Assembly: GCF_030418295.1 (NCBI RefSeq)
Contig: NZ_JAUHQA010000001.1
Span: forward strand, 1,984,001 to 2,048,000
Source of the DNA: Demequina muriae
GTDB taxonomy: Bacteria; Actinomycetota; Actinomycetes; Actinomycetales; Demequinaceae
Reading direction: 5' to 3'
Length of the DNA: 64,000 nt
Positions 9,406-18,085 of this stretch are shown here, piece by piece (positions within the stretch are counted from its first letter, which is position 1; the number at the start of each line of letters is the position of its first letter). Under the pieces are notes generated by a model. That model saw nothing but the letters and a program-made list of their open reading frames with translations. It searched no databases and was not told the DNA's origin. A program made the position numbers and the translations under genes.

Positions 9406-10305
9406 GTGAGTTTGAGGACAACCGCGCTCGTGGCGGGCGTGATCGGTGTGCTGCTCCTGGCGGCGGGCCTGATCGCCGAGTCGCAGCGACCCCCGCGGGA
9501 CGTCACCGCATCAGCGAGCGTCGACACCGCCGTGGTGGTCTACGAGGCGGAGATGATCGCCTTCGCAGGCGACTCTCGCCTGGGCGTCTCCGGCGACGGC
9601 ACGATCGTCGCCGTGACGGCACGCCCGGTCGACGCCGAAGCGTGGCTCGCCGACCACGGCGCGACGCGAGTGTCCGGACTGCCAGCCTGGGAGACGCTCG
9701 CCACCGAGGCCATGGAGCCGGTCGCTCCGTCCCCCTCGCCTTCGGCCTCCCCGTCCGCCTCGGCGGAGCCGGAGGAGGAGCCCAGCCCGAGCCCATCTCC
9801 GTCCGGGGACGCCGACGAGGCTGGCTCCGACGAGGCGGAGCCCGTCGACATCCTGGCGACCACCTCGCAGGACCATTGGCGCAGCGACTGGCGCGGTGAA
9901 GGTCGGCTGTCGATCCAGGCCTCCGATGTGCCCCCCGGCGAGACGCTGGTGATCGTGAGCGAGGATGGCTCGCCGCTGACCGATACCGACCTCGCGCTGA
10001 CCCGCGACGTCGACGACGGCTGGATCACTCCGCTCATCTGGTGGGGCGCCTTCCTGACCGCCGTCGGCGTGATCGCGCTCGTGCTGAGGTTCGTCGACCT
10101 GCGCCCGGCCCAGGCCAAGGGCGAGGAGTGGATGGCCAAGCGCCAGCGCGCTGGCGATGACGAGGCGGGCCGGAGTCCCGGCACCCGCCGTTCTCGCCGG
10201 GCCAAGGGAGAGCACCTCCCCGACGCCAGCCTTGACGACGAGGAGCAGTCGCCCCCACCACCGGCCCCACCATCGGACGACCACCCGGGAGAGGAGCGGC
10301 CATGA
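9406..10305 (+). CDS. Membrane-anchored protein with Ser/Pro-rich extracytoplasmic linker
   Basis: A 299-residue protein with an N-terminal membrane segment (ALVAGVIGVLLLAAGLIAE), an extracytoplasmic region of about 180 residues containing a Ser/Pro/Glu linker (PSPSPSASPSASAEPEEE), a second membrane segment at about 208-228 (WWGAFLTAVGVIALVLRFV), and a cytoplasmic tail rich in Arg, Asp and Pro. GTG 9406 has GGAGG 5 nt upstream. Its ATGA overlap with the lipoprotein gene implies a shared transcript and perhaps a complex. No family recognised. The gene diverges from the Scy-like gene, whose start is 140 nt away. Confidence 0.75.
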   Translation: MSLRTTALVAGVIGVLLLAAGLIAESQRPPRDVTASASVDTAVVVYEAEMIAFAGDSRLGVSGDGTIVAVTARPVDAEAWLADHGATRVSGLPAWETLATEAMEPVAPSPSPSASPSASAEPEEEPSPSPSPSGDADEAGSDEAEPVDILATTSQDHWRSDWRGEGRLSIQASDVPPGETLVIVSEDGSPLTDTDLALTRDVDDGWITPLIWWGAFLTAVGVIALVLRFVDLRPAQAKGEEWMAKRQRAGDDEAGRSPGTRRSRRAKGEHLPDASLDDEEQSPPPPAPPSDDHPGEERP

Positions 10306-11285
10306 ACCGCCTCATGATCACCGGAGCAATGGCCGCCGCGGGAGCCGTCGTGCTCACCGGATGCGTGGCCGAGGTGCCCGCACCGGTCACCTCCGCACCG
10401 CCGATGACGGAGGCTGCGGCTCTGCTCGAGCCGCAGAGCACCCAGATCATCGACGACACCCTCGCGGAGCTCGCGGCGGCCGACCGCGCGGGCGACGCCG
10501 ACCTCCTCGTCGACCGTGTCGGAGGCGACGCGAAGATCCTGCGCGAGATCGAGTACGCGCTGGCCGACGCCGAGGACGGACCGGACCCCACGGAGATCCC
10601 CTCCGAGATGCAGGCCGTCTACGTCTCGGGCGCGGACACATGGCCGCGCACGCTCGTCTCGGTCACGGAGCAGGCATCGGAGGACGTCACCCCGGTGGTG
10701 CTGCTCTGGGTCCAGGACTCCATCGACGCCGAGTACCAGCTGCGCGGCTGGGCGCACATGATCCCGGGCGCCACCCTGCCCGCGATGCCCGGCACCTCCT
10801 CTGGTGCGGCGCAGCTCGAGATGAGCACCGACACTCTCGACCCGAACCCCGAGCAGGTCCTCACCAACTACGTGAAGCTGCTCCGTGAGGGTGAGGGATC
10901 GGACTTCGAGGAGTCCTTCGCCGCCGATTCCTACCGCGAGCGGCTGTTCGCGGCACGCGAGACCCTCACCGAGGCCGCCGAGGATTCCGACGGCGAGTAC
11001 ACCGAGACCATCGAGACCGACGTCGAAGGCTCGTTCGTCATGGGCACGGCGGACGGCGGCGCGCTGGTCTTCTCTCCCATCAGCCTCACCTCCTCGTTCA
11101 CCGTGGAGGACGCGACCGTATCCATCCCGGACGAGGACGAGCCGCTCCTCGACGGCGAGCTCGACGACACCGTGACCCACGAGTACCTGGACATGGTGGC
11201 CCTGTACATTCCCGGCCCGGACGTCGACGCGCTGCCCGCAGTGGTCGCGGCCGAGCACACGCTGATCAACGTCTCCGACAGTTAG
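10302..11285 (+). CDS. Secreted lipoprotein of unknown function
   Basis: A signal peptide ends in the lipobox LTGC (Cys21), so the mature protein is acylated and held on the outer face of the membrane. The remaining 306 residues are acidic, with two domains that look alpha/beta (about 35-175 and 195-325), and no catalytic motif is visible. The start overlaps the previous stop (ATGA). The upstream membrane protein and this lipoprotein probably act together in the envelope. The next gene begins 6 nt later, suggesting one operon. Confidence 0.75.
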   Translation: MNRLMITGAMAAAGAVVLTGCVAEVPAPVTSAPPMTEAAALLEPQSTQIIDDTLAELAAADRAGDADLLVDRVGGDAKILREIEYALADAEDGPDPTEIPSEMQAVYVSGADTWPRTLVSVTEQASEDVTPVVLLWVQDSIDAEYQLRGWAHMIPGATLPAMPGTSSGAAQLEMSTDTLDPNPEQVLTNYVKLLREGEGSDFEESFAADSYRERLFAARETLTEAAEDSDGEYTETIETDVEGSFVMGTADGGALVFSPISLTSSFTVEDATVSIPDEDEPLLDGELDDTVTHEYLDMVALYIPGPDVDALPAVVAAEHTLINVSDS

Positions 11286-11291
11286 GCGAGC

Positions 11292-12227
11292 ATGACTGCT
11301 GACAACCCTGAGGTTCCGCTGCGCGGTTCCGTCGACCTCTCCCAGTTCGTGAAGAAGGACGAGCCTGCGGCGCCTGCCGAGCAGGCGACGGCCGGGGGTC
11401 AACAGAGCGCACCTCCCGTCATCCAGGTGACGGAGCAGAGCCTCCAGGAGCTGGCGCAGTCCTCGGCGCAGGTCCCCGTGGTGATCGTGTTCCTGTCGAG
11501 CGCCTCACCCGCGTCGAAGGAGCTCGTCGAGCGCATGCAGCGGTTGATGGCGCGCTACAACGGCGCCTTCGTGCTGGCCTCGTGCGACATCGACACGCAG
11601 ATGTCAGTCGCGGGGGCGTTCCAGGTGCAGGCCGTCCCCACGGTCATGGCACTCATCGCCGCGCGTCCCGCGCCGCTGTTCCAGGGCAACGCCGAGGACG
11701 AGCAGATCATCGGCGTGCTGGACCAGGTGCTCGAGATCGCTCGTCAGAACGGCGTGACCGGAACGGTGGGCGGCGCCCCTCAGCAGCCCCAGGGCGAGCC
11801 GGAGCCGCCGCCCCTGCCGCCGCTGCATCAGGAGGCGTACGACGCGATCGAGCGCGAGGACTACGTCGCAGCCATCGACGCCTACGACCGCGCGCTGCGC
11901 GAGAACCCCAAGGACGCCGATGCGCGGGCGGGCCGCGCTCAGGTGGCTCTCATGGAGCGCAGCCGGCTCGCGGACGTGGACGCCGTGCGCGGCGCGGCGG
12001 CGGATGCCCCGCACGACGTGGAGGCGCAGATGGCCGTGGCGGACCTGGATGTCATGGGCGGACAGGTCGAGGACGCGTTCGCGCGTCTGATCGACGTGGT
12101 GCGCGCAAGCGCCGGGCCCGAGCGCGAGCAGGTGCGCGTGCGGCTCGTCGAGCTGTTCGACGTGGTCGGCACGGACGACGCCCGCGTGGTCAAGGCTCGT
12201 CAGGCGCTCGCGGCGGCGCTCTTCTAG
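11292..12227 (+). CDS. Thioredoxin-fold/TPR protein (CnoX/YbbN type), cysteine-less
   Basis: A 311-residue cytoplasmic protein. A thioredoxin fold spans about 45-155 (VPVVIVFLSSASPASKELVERM through QVQAVPTVMAL), followed by a linker and TPR-like helices from about 180 (YDAIEREDYVAAIDAYDRAL). The usual WCxxC active site is replaced by SSASPASKE, so it cannot do thiol exchange at that site. This architecture is that of the CnoX/YbbN co-chaperones that hand unfolded proteins to DnaK/GroEL; the holdase role here is inferred. It is the last gene of the three-gene run beginning at 9406. Confidence 0.88.
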   Translation: MTADNPEVPLRGSVDLSQFVKKDEPAAPAEQATAGGQQSAPPVIQVTEQSLQELAQSSAQVPVVIVFLSSASPASKELVERMQRLMARYNGAFVLASCDIDTQMSVAGAFQVQAVPTVMALIAARPAPLFQGNAEDEQIIGVLDQVLEIARQNGVTGTVGGAPQQPQGEPEPPPLPPLHQEAYDAIEREDYVAAIDAYDRALRENPKDADARAGRAQVALMERSRLADVDAVRGAAADAPHDVEAQMAVADLDVMGGQVEDAFARLIDVVRASAGPEREQVRVRLVELFDVVGTDDARVVKARQALAAALF

Positions 12228-12231
12228 CCCC

Positions 12232-12354
12232 GCTCCTGTCCGGCTCTCATTGACCCCTGTGGCACGTCAGGAGCTCCTGTCCGGCCTTGATGGACGCTGA
12301 CTGCCGGACAGGGCTCAGCCACATCCCGTAGACGACCGTGAGTGCCGGACAGGG
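12232..12354. repeat. Four copies of a 10-mer in inverted pairs between convergent genes
   Basis: CCTGTCCGGC occurs at about 12235 and 12276 and its complement GCCGGACAGG at 12303 and 12344. The two direct copies and the two inverted copies are each spaced 41 bp. The inner pair, extended to 14 nt with one mismatch, can form a hairpin with a 17-nt loop, and the outer pair can enclose it. It lies between the thioredoxin-fold gene and glgB, so termination in both directions is plausible. It could also be a dispersed repeat element. Confidence 0.6.
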
Positions 12355-12370
12355 AAGGGCAGGGGTGCTG

Positions 12371-14539
12371 TCAGCGGCGCTGACGGAGCACCACGGCGCC
12401 CAGCGGCGGGATCCGCAGCTCGGCACAGTGCTCCCACGTGCCGTGCTGCTTGTCGGCCGCCTTCACGTCGCCGAGATTGACGACGCCGGAGCCGCCGTAG
12501 CCTTCCGCGTCCGTGTTGAGCACCTCTTCCCAGATGCCGCCTGAGGGCAGGCCCAACCGGTAGCGCTCGTGAGGCACGCCCGCGAAGTTGATGACGACCG
12601 CCACCGGCTCGCCCCGGCTGTCCCACCGCAGGAATGCGATGAGATTGCGATCCGTGTCATCGGCATCGATCCACGTGAAGCCCTGAGGGTCCGAGTCGCG
12701 CTCCCACAGCGCCGGCACCTCCTTGTAGAGCCGGTTGAGGTCGCGGACCAAGTCCTTCAGACCCGCGTGGAGATGGTCATCGAGGTGCCACCAGTCGAGA
12801 GAGCGGCCCTCGGACCACTCGGCCTCCTGGCCGAACTCGTCTCCCATGAAGATCAACTGCTTGCCGGGGTGCGTCCACTGGTAGGCGAACAGCGCCCTGA
12901 TGCCGGCCACCCGCTGCCAATGGTCGCCGGGCATGCGGGTCAGCAGCGATCCCTTGCCGTGCACGACCTCGTCGTGACTGAGCGGCAGCATGAACTGCTC
13001 GGAGAACGCGTACATCAACGAGAACGTGATGGTGTGGTGGTGGTACGAGCGGTTCACGGTCTCCTCGCGCAGGTAGCGCAAGGTGTCGTTCATCCAGCCC
13101 ATGTTCCACTTGAGACCGAATCCCAGCCCGCCGCCGGACGTGGGGGCGGTGACGCCCGGCCACGCAGTCGACTCCTCCGCGACCATGACGATGCCGGGGC
13201 TCGCCCGGTACGCCGTCGCGTTGGTCTCCTGCAGGAAGGCGATGGCGTCGAGGTTCTCGCGACCGCCGTGGATGTTGGGGCGCCACTGTCCTGCGCTGCG
13301 CGAGTAGTCCAGGTAGAGCATCGACGCGACCGCGTCGACGCGGAGACCGTCGGCGTGGAACTCCTGCAGCCAGTACAGCGCATTGGCGACCAGGAAGTTG
13401 CGCACCTCCCGGCGGCCGAAGTCGAAGATGAAGGTGCCCCAGTCGGGCTGCTCGCCGCGAAGCGGGTCGGGGTGCTCGTAGAGCGGGGTGCCGTCGAACC
13501 GGCCGAGCGCCCACTCGTCCTTGGGGAAGTGACCGGGCACCCAGTCCAGCAGCACGCCGATGCCCGCCTGGTGGAGTTCGTCGATGAGGTGTCGCAACTC
13601 GTCGGGGGACCCGAACCGTGAGGTGGGCGCGTAGTACGACGTGACCTGGTAGCCCCAGGACCCGCCGAAGGGGTGCTCCATGACCGGCATGAGCTCGATG
13701 TGCGTGAAGCCCATGTCCGACACGTACTCCACGAGCTCGCGGGCCAGCTCGCGATATCCCAGGCCCTGGCGCCACGAGCCCAGGTGGACCTCGTAGACGC
13801 TCATGGGGGCGCGATGCGGCTCCGAGTTCGCGCGCTTCGCCATCCAGTCAGCGTCGCGCCACTCATACGAGGACTCGGTGACGACCGATGCGGTCTTCGG
13901 CGGCACCTCCGTGCACCGCGCCATCGGATCGGCCTTCTGCTTCCAGTGGCCGTCTCTGCCGAGGATCTCGTACTTGTACTTGGTGCCGTCGCCGACGCCG
14001 GGGATGAAGAGCTCCCACAGTCCGGTCGAGCCGAGCGAGCGCATCGCGTGGGTGACGCCGTTCCAGCTGTTGAACTCGCCGACCACCCGCACGGCGCGGG
14101 CATTCGGCGCCCACACCACGAACGAGGTGCCGGTGACATCGCCGAGCACGGACGGGAAACGCTTGACGTTCGCACCCAGCACGTCCCACAGGCGTTCGTG
14201 GCGTCCCTCTCGGAACAGGTGCTGGTCGAGCTCGCCGGGAACCGGGAGGAACCGGTATGGGTCGTCCTGCACCAGCGGCTCGCCGGCATACGTGACGTGC
14301 ACGCGATAGTCGGGCGCCTCGTCTCCTGGCAGTTCGGCACGCCAGATGCCCTCGTACTCGTGCACCGCGGGGAAGGAGCCCTCGAGAGTCTCGATCGTCA
14401 CCTCACCGGCGAGCGGTCGCAGGACCCGGACCGTCACGCCGTTCGCGCCGACGTGCGGGCCGAGCACCGCGTGGGGCTCGTGGTGGGTGCCAGCCGCGAT
14501 CTCGGCGAGCGCGGCCTTATCGATGTCCTGAGCAGCCAT
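12371..14539 (-). CDS. glgB: 1,4-alpha-glucan branching enzyme
   Basis: GH13 enzyme that introduces alpha-1,6 branches into glycogen or alpha-glucan. The 722 residues contain an N-terminal CBM48-like region (HAVLGPHVGANGVTVRVLRP), the catalytic barrel with DWVPGHFPKDEWALGRFDGT, the nucleophile in GLRVDAVASM (near 400), the general acid in VMVAEES (near 455) and LPLSHDEVVHGKGSL, then a C-terminal beta domain. The start at 14539 lacks an obvious ribosome site, so it could be off by some codons. It lies downstream of glgE on the same strand, 132 nt apart, consistent with the GlgE pathway in which GlgB branches GlgE-made chains. Confidence 0.96.
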   Translation of the reverse strand: MAAQDIDKAALAEIAAGTHHEPHAVLGPHVGANGVTVRVLRPLAGEVTIETLEGSFPAVHEYEGIWRAELPGDEAPDYRVHVTYAGEPLVQDDPYRFLPVPGELDQHLFREGRHERLWDVLGANVKRFPSVLGDVTGTSFVVWAPNARAVRVVGEFNSWNGVTHAMRSLGSTGLWELFIPGVGDGTKYKYEILGRDGHWKQKADPMARCTEVPPKTASVVTESSYEWRDADWMAKRANSEPHRAPMSVYEVHLGSWRQGLGYRELARELVEYVSDMGFTHIELMPVMEHPFGGSWGYQVTSYYAPTSRFGSPDELRHLIDELHQAGIGVLLDWVPGHFPKDEWALGRFDGTPLYEHPDPLRGEQPDWGTFIFDFGRREVRNFLVANALYWLQEFHADGLRVDAVASMLYLDYSRSAGQWRPNIHGGRENLDAIAFLQETNATAYRASPGIVMVAEESTAWPGVTAPTSGGGLGFGLKWNMGWMNDTLRYLREETVNRSYHHHTITFSLMYAFSEQFMLPLSHDEVVHGKGSLLTRMPGDHWQRVAGIRALFAYQWTHPGKQLIFMGDEFGQEAEWSEGRSLDWWHLDDHLHAGLKDLVRDLNRLYKEVPALWERDSDPQGFTWIDADDTDRNLIAFLRWDSRGEPVAVVINFAGVPHERYRLGLPSGGIWEEVLNTDAEGYGGSGVVNLGDVKAADKQHGTWEHCAELRIPPLGAVVLRQRR

Positions 14540-14671
14540 CGCGCATCACCAGCCTGTCGTCGTTGGTCGCGCGGCGCCGGGTGGTCGCCGTCGCCCCGCG
14601 TAGCAGGGAAGAGTTCACACTCGTTCCACTCACCCTAGCGTCCTTGCGGGAGCCGTCGTGGTGCGTGTCCG

Positions 14672-16675
14672 TCACAGCCCGCGCACCCCGGCGACGTGCG
14701 CCATCGTGACGGCGGGGTCGAAGCGCACGTAGAACTCCTTGCCCCAGGTGTAGGTCGCGTCGGTCAGGGCGTCGTCGACCACCATGCGGGCGTCGTCCGT
14801 CAGGCCGAGCGCTGCCATGTCGAGCGTGATGATCGCGTCGCGCACCACATGCGGGTCGAGGCTGACGGCCACGATCACCGTGTCCGCCTTGCCCGTGGGG
14901 GACTCGGCGGCGGGGACGTGCCGGGAGAAGCACAGGATGTCGCTGTTCGAGCTGGAGTGCAGGGTGAGCCCGCGAAGCCGGCGCAGCGCCACGTGGCGCG
15001 CACGCGCGCTGTTGAGGCGGGTCAGGACGTCCTGCACGCCGTAGCGGTCCGCTGCGGCCCAGTCGCGGGGCTTGTACTCGTACTTCTCGTTGTCGATCTG
15101 CTCCTCGACACCGGGCCGCGGCACGTTCTCGACGAACTCGTACCCGGTGTAGATCCCGTAGCTGGGCGATCCGGTCGCGGCGAGCACGGCCCTGGCCTTG
15201 AACAGGGGAGCGCCGCCGGCCTGCATGTCCGAGGTCAGGATGTCATGCGTCGTGGGCCAGAAGTTGGGCCGCATGTAGAACGACGACTCGCGGTCGGACA
15301 CCTCCTCGAGGTACTCGCCCATCTCCGTCGCGCTCTGGCGCCAGGTGAAGTACGTGTACGACTGGTGGAAGCCGATGCGCGCGAGGGTGTGCATCATGGC
15401 CGGGCGGGTGAACGCCTCCGAGAGGAAGATCACCTCGGGATGTCGCCGCGCGATGTCCGTGAGCAGCCGCTCCCAGAAGGTCAAGGGCTTGGTGTGCGGA
15501 TTGTCGACGCGGAACAGCGTGACGCCAGCATCGATCCACACCTGGACGACATCGCGTACGGCCTGGTAGATGCCCTCGGGGTCGTTGTCGAAGTTGAGCG
15601 GGTAGATGTCCTGGTACTTCTTGGGAGGGTTCTCCGCGTAGGCGATGGTGCCGTCCGTGCGCGTGGTGAACCACTCGGGGTGCTCCGTCACCCAGGGGTG
15701 GTCGGGCGAGCACTGCAGGGCGAGGTCGAGTGCCACCTCGAGGCCGAGCTCCCTGGCGCGAGCGACGAAGGTCTTGAACGAGCGCATCGTCCCCAGGTCG
15801 GTGTGGATCGCGTCGTGGCCACCCTCCGCCGATCCGATCGCGTACGGGCTGCCGGGGTCGCCGGGCTCAGCCTTGAGCGAGTTGTTGCGTCCCTTGCGGT
15901 GGGTGTCGCCGATGGGGTGGATCGGGGTGAGGTAGACGACGTCGAACCCCATGTCGGCGATCCCCGGGAGGCGCTTCGCGGCCGTGGCGAACGTGCCGGA
16001 GCGCCACTCGCCCGTCTTCTTGACGTATCGCGCGCCCTCGGAGCGGGGGAAGATCTCGTACCAGGCGGAGATCAGCGCCTTCTCTCGCTGGATCAGCAGC
16101 GGGTAGACCGCTGAGGGCGTCACCCACTCGCGCAGCGGTCGTGCGGTGAGCTCGTCCGCGACATCGTCGCTGATCGCGGGGGCGAGCCGGACCTCTGGAT
16201 CCAGCGAGTGGTCGTTCAGCGTCTCGATGGCCGCGGTCAGGAGTGCCTTGCCGGCCGCAGTGCGACGCACCTCCTTGAGCGCGCGAGCGAGGACGGTGAC
16301 GCCGTCGTCGAGCATGAGCTGCACGTCCACACCGGCCCTGACCTTCACCTCCGCGGCGTGCGCCCACGTGGAGTAGGGGTCGGACCACGCCTCGACGTGG
16401 AAGGTGTGGTGGCCCTCGAGCTTGGGGATCCATGCGGCCTCGTACAGGGAGTTGCCCCAGTCCGTGCACGGCATCGGGAGGACGTCCCGCTTGCCGTCCG
16501 GTCGCGTCACGACGACGGTCGCACCCTCCGCGTCGTGGCCCTCGCGGAAGATGGTCGCCCAGATGGGAACCGCCTCCCCGACGACGGCGCGGGCCGGCCA
16601 GCGACCCTCTTCGAGCGACGGACCCACCCCGACAATCGGGATGCGTCCGACGGATTGCTCTCCATAGAACGGCAT
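14672..16675 (-). CDS. glgE: Alpha-1,4-glucan:maltose-1-phosphate maltosyltransferase
   Basis: GlgE (GH13_3) extends alpha-glucan with maltose from maltose-1-phosphate. The 667-aa protein begins GRIPIVGVGPSLEEGRWPARAV. It has the FRVDNPHTKP segment holding the nucleophile Asp (near 387) and LSEAFTRP holding the Glu (near 417), positions close to those of Streptomyces GlgE. YFTWRQSATEMGEYL and NFWPTTHDIL are also family motifs. The start ATG 16675 lies 6 nt after TAGGTT, so the message is probably leaderless. TreS and Pep2, which make the substrate, are not in the window. Confidence 0.96.
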   Translation of the reverse strand: MPFYGEQSVGRIPIVGVGPSLEEGRWPARAVVGEAVPIWATIFREGHDAEGATVVVTRPDGKRDVLPMPCTDWGNSLYEAAWIPKLEGHHTFHVEAWSDPYSTWAHAAEVKVRAGVDVQLMLDDGVTVLARALKEVRRTAAGKALLTAAIETLNDHSLDPEVRLAPAISDDVADELTARPLREWVTPSAVYPLLIQREKALISAWYEIFPRSEGARYVKKTGEWRSGTFATAAKRLPGIADMGFDVVYLTPIHPIGDTHRKGRNNSLKAEPGDPGSPYAIGSAEGGHDAIHTDLGTMRSFKTFVARARELGLEVALDLALQCSPDHPWVTEHPEWFTTRTDGTIAYAENPPKKYQDIYPLNFDNDPEGIYQAVRDVVQVWIDAGVTLFRVDNPHTKPLTFWERLLTDIARRHPEVIFLSEAFTRPAMMHTLARIGFHQSYTYFTWRQSATEMGEYLEEVSDRESSFYMRPNFWPTTHDILTSDMQAGGAPLFKARAVLAATGSPSYGIYTGYEFVENVPRPGVEEQIDNEKYEYKPRDWAAADRYGVQDVLTRLNSARARHVALRRLRGLTLHSSSNSDILCFSRHVPAAESPTGKADTVIVAVSLDPHVVRDAIITLDMAALGLTDDARMVVDDALTDATYTWGKEFYVRFDPAVTMAHVAGVRGL

Positions 16676-16681
16676 GTATCG

Positions 16682-16687
16682 AACCTA
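16682..16687 (-). promoter_or_regulatory. Leaderless -10 box of glgE
   Basis: Read on the minus strand, TAGGTT is followed by 6 nt and ATG 16675, with no Shine-Dalgarno sequence. Confidence 0.55.
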
Positions 16688-16764
16688 CCGGCTGATCGCG
16701 ACGGCCGGTAGCGCCTCGCCCGATCCGCAGGCTCGGACGGCGGCCGATGCGGGGGGAAGAGGAC

Positions 16765-17784
16765 TCAGGCGGTCCCGCGAACGATCAGTTCAGTGGGCAG
16801 GGTCGCCGATTCCGCCGAGCGGCCCTCGACCAGCTCGAGCAGCAGCTCGACCATGGTCGAGCTGATCTCGCCGAACGGCTGGCGCATGGTCGTGAGTGGG
16901 GGATCGAGCGTGGCCGCGAGGCCGGAATCGTCGAATCCGACCACCGCGACGTCCTGGGGGACCACACGGCCCGCGGCGCGCACCGTGGCGATGGCGCCGG
17001 CCGCCATGCGGTCGGAGGCCGCGAAGACGGCGTCGATGTCTGGTGCGCGCTCGAGCAGCCGGGCCATCGCATCGGCCCCCGACTGGCGTGAGTAGTCGCC
17101 CTCCTCGACGAGCGCGGGGTCGAACCGGTCGCCGAGCTCCTCGCGAAAGCCGACCACGCGGAACCGGCCGCCGGGAGTGTCGGGCGGGCCGGTGATCATG
17201 GCGATCCGCGAGCGGCCCAAGTCCATGAGGTGGCGCGTCGCGGTGCGGGCGGAGCCGATCTCGTCCACCGACACGGTGGTGATCTCGGCCTGATGCCCGA
17301 GCGGGATTCCGCAGGCGACGGTCGGCACGCCAGAGGCGAGCAGGGACTCGAGCAGCGGATCGCGTTCGTGAGAGGAGATCAGCAGCACGCCGTCGACGTG
17401 CCCGGCGCCCACGAACTGGGCGACGTTCTCGCGCTCCTCCGGCGTGCCCGCGACGAGCAGCACGAGGGTCTTGTGTCGCTGCGCCAGCGCCTCCGCGGCT
17501 CCGCGCAGGAGCAGGGGGAACGTGGGGTCGTCGAAGAGCAGCTGGTGCTCCTCGGTGAGGAGGAAGGCGACCGAGTTGGCGCGGCCGGTGGCCAGGGAGC
17601 GGGCGTGGTGGTTGGCGTAGTACCCCGTGGTCTGGATCGCCTGCTCGACGGCGGTGCGCGCCTCGGGGGACACCCAGTGCCCACCGTTGAGGACCCGCGA
17701 GACGGTGCCGCGCGAGACCCCAGCGGCCGCGGCGACGTCACGGATCGTCGGCTTGCGCCGCCCCGTGTTCGTCATCTGGCTCAT
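16765..17784 (-). CDS. LacI-family repressor of the galactan locus
   Basis: A 339-aa repressor. The N-terminal HTH (PTIRDVAAAAGVSRGTVSRVLN) is followed by the hinge helix and a periplasmic-binding-protein-like core with VDGVLLISSHERDP and VVGFDDSGLAATLDPPLTTMRQP. ATG 17784 has GGAGA 5 nt upstream and is preferred over a far upstream start that would add an unrelated leader. It is divergent from the GH42 gene, and two LacI-type operators lie between them. Its ligand is likely galactose or a galacto-oligosaccharide. This resembles GalR of the Bifidobacterium breve galactan cluster. Confidence 0.93.
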   Translation of the reverse strand: MSQMTNTGRRKPTIRDVAAAAGVSRGTVSRVLNGGHWVSPEARTAVEQAIQTTGYYANHHARSLATGRANSVAFLLTEEHQLLFDDPTFPLLLRGAAEALAQRHKTLVLLVAGTPEERENVAQFVGAGHVDGVLLISSHERDPLLESLLASGVPTVACGIPLGHQAEITTVSVDEIGSARTATRHLMDLGRSRIAMITGPPDTPGGRFRVVGFREELGDRFDPALVEEGDYSRQSGADAMARLLERAPDIDAVFAASDRMAAGAIATVRAAGRVVPQDVAVVGFDDSGLAATLDPPLTTMRQPFGEISSTMVELLLELVEGRSAESATLPTELIVRGTA

Positions 17785-17920
17785 CTGGGTCTCCACGACG
17801 CCTGAGCCTAGCCCTCTTGGGTGCGGCGGCACCGACGGACCTCCGAGCGCCCGTGCAAGCGGTGACGATATGGTCACAAACGGGTCAGAAATTTGCGTCG
17901 CGGCGAGTGTGATCGCACAA

Positions 17921-17934
17921 TGTAAGCGTTTCCA
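17921..17934 (+). promoter_or_regulatory. LacI/CcpA-type operator
   Basis: TGTAAGCGTTTCCA fits the TGWAANCGNTNWCA consensus at all but one position. It lies in the divergent region between the repressor and GH42 genes. Confidence 0.65.
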
Positions 17935-17984
17935 TTCGCGGGCGGGCAGTCCGTCACAGTTGGGTCACGATCCTTCGCGGGAGT

Positions 17985-18013
17985 TTGCTTTTCCGGCGGG
18001 CGGGGCGTAGAAC
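17985..18013 (+). promoter_or_regulatory. Promoter of the galactan operon
   Basis: TTGCTT and TAGAAC are separated by 17 bp and lie about 75 nt before the GH42 start. The -10 box touches the palindrome at 18013-18028. Confidence 0.55.
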
Positions 18014-18028
18014 TGTGACCGGTCACAG
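18013..18028 (+). promoter_or_regulatory. Palindromic operator at the galactan-operon start site
   Basis: CTGTGACCGGTCACAG is a perfect 16-bp palindrome of the lac-operator style (TGTGA/TCACA with 4-bp centre). It covers the predicted transcription start, so a bound LacI protein would block initiation. Confidence 0.7.
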
Positions 18029-18085
18029 GTTTGCCTCAGGTGGCTACACGAACGCGGCTCGCGCCGCCCGACTCAACGGAGCGTC

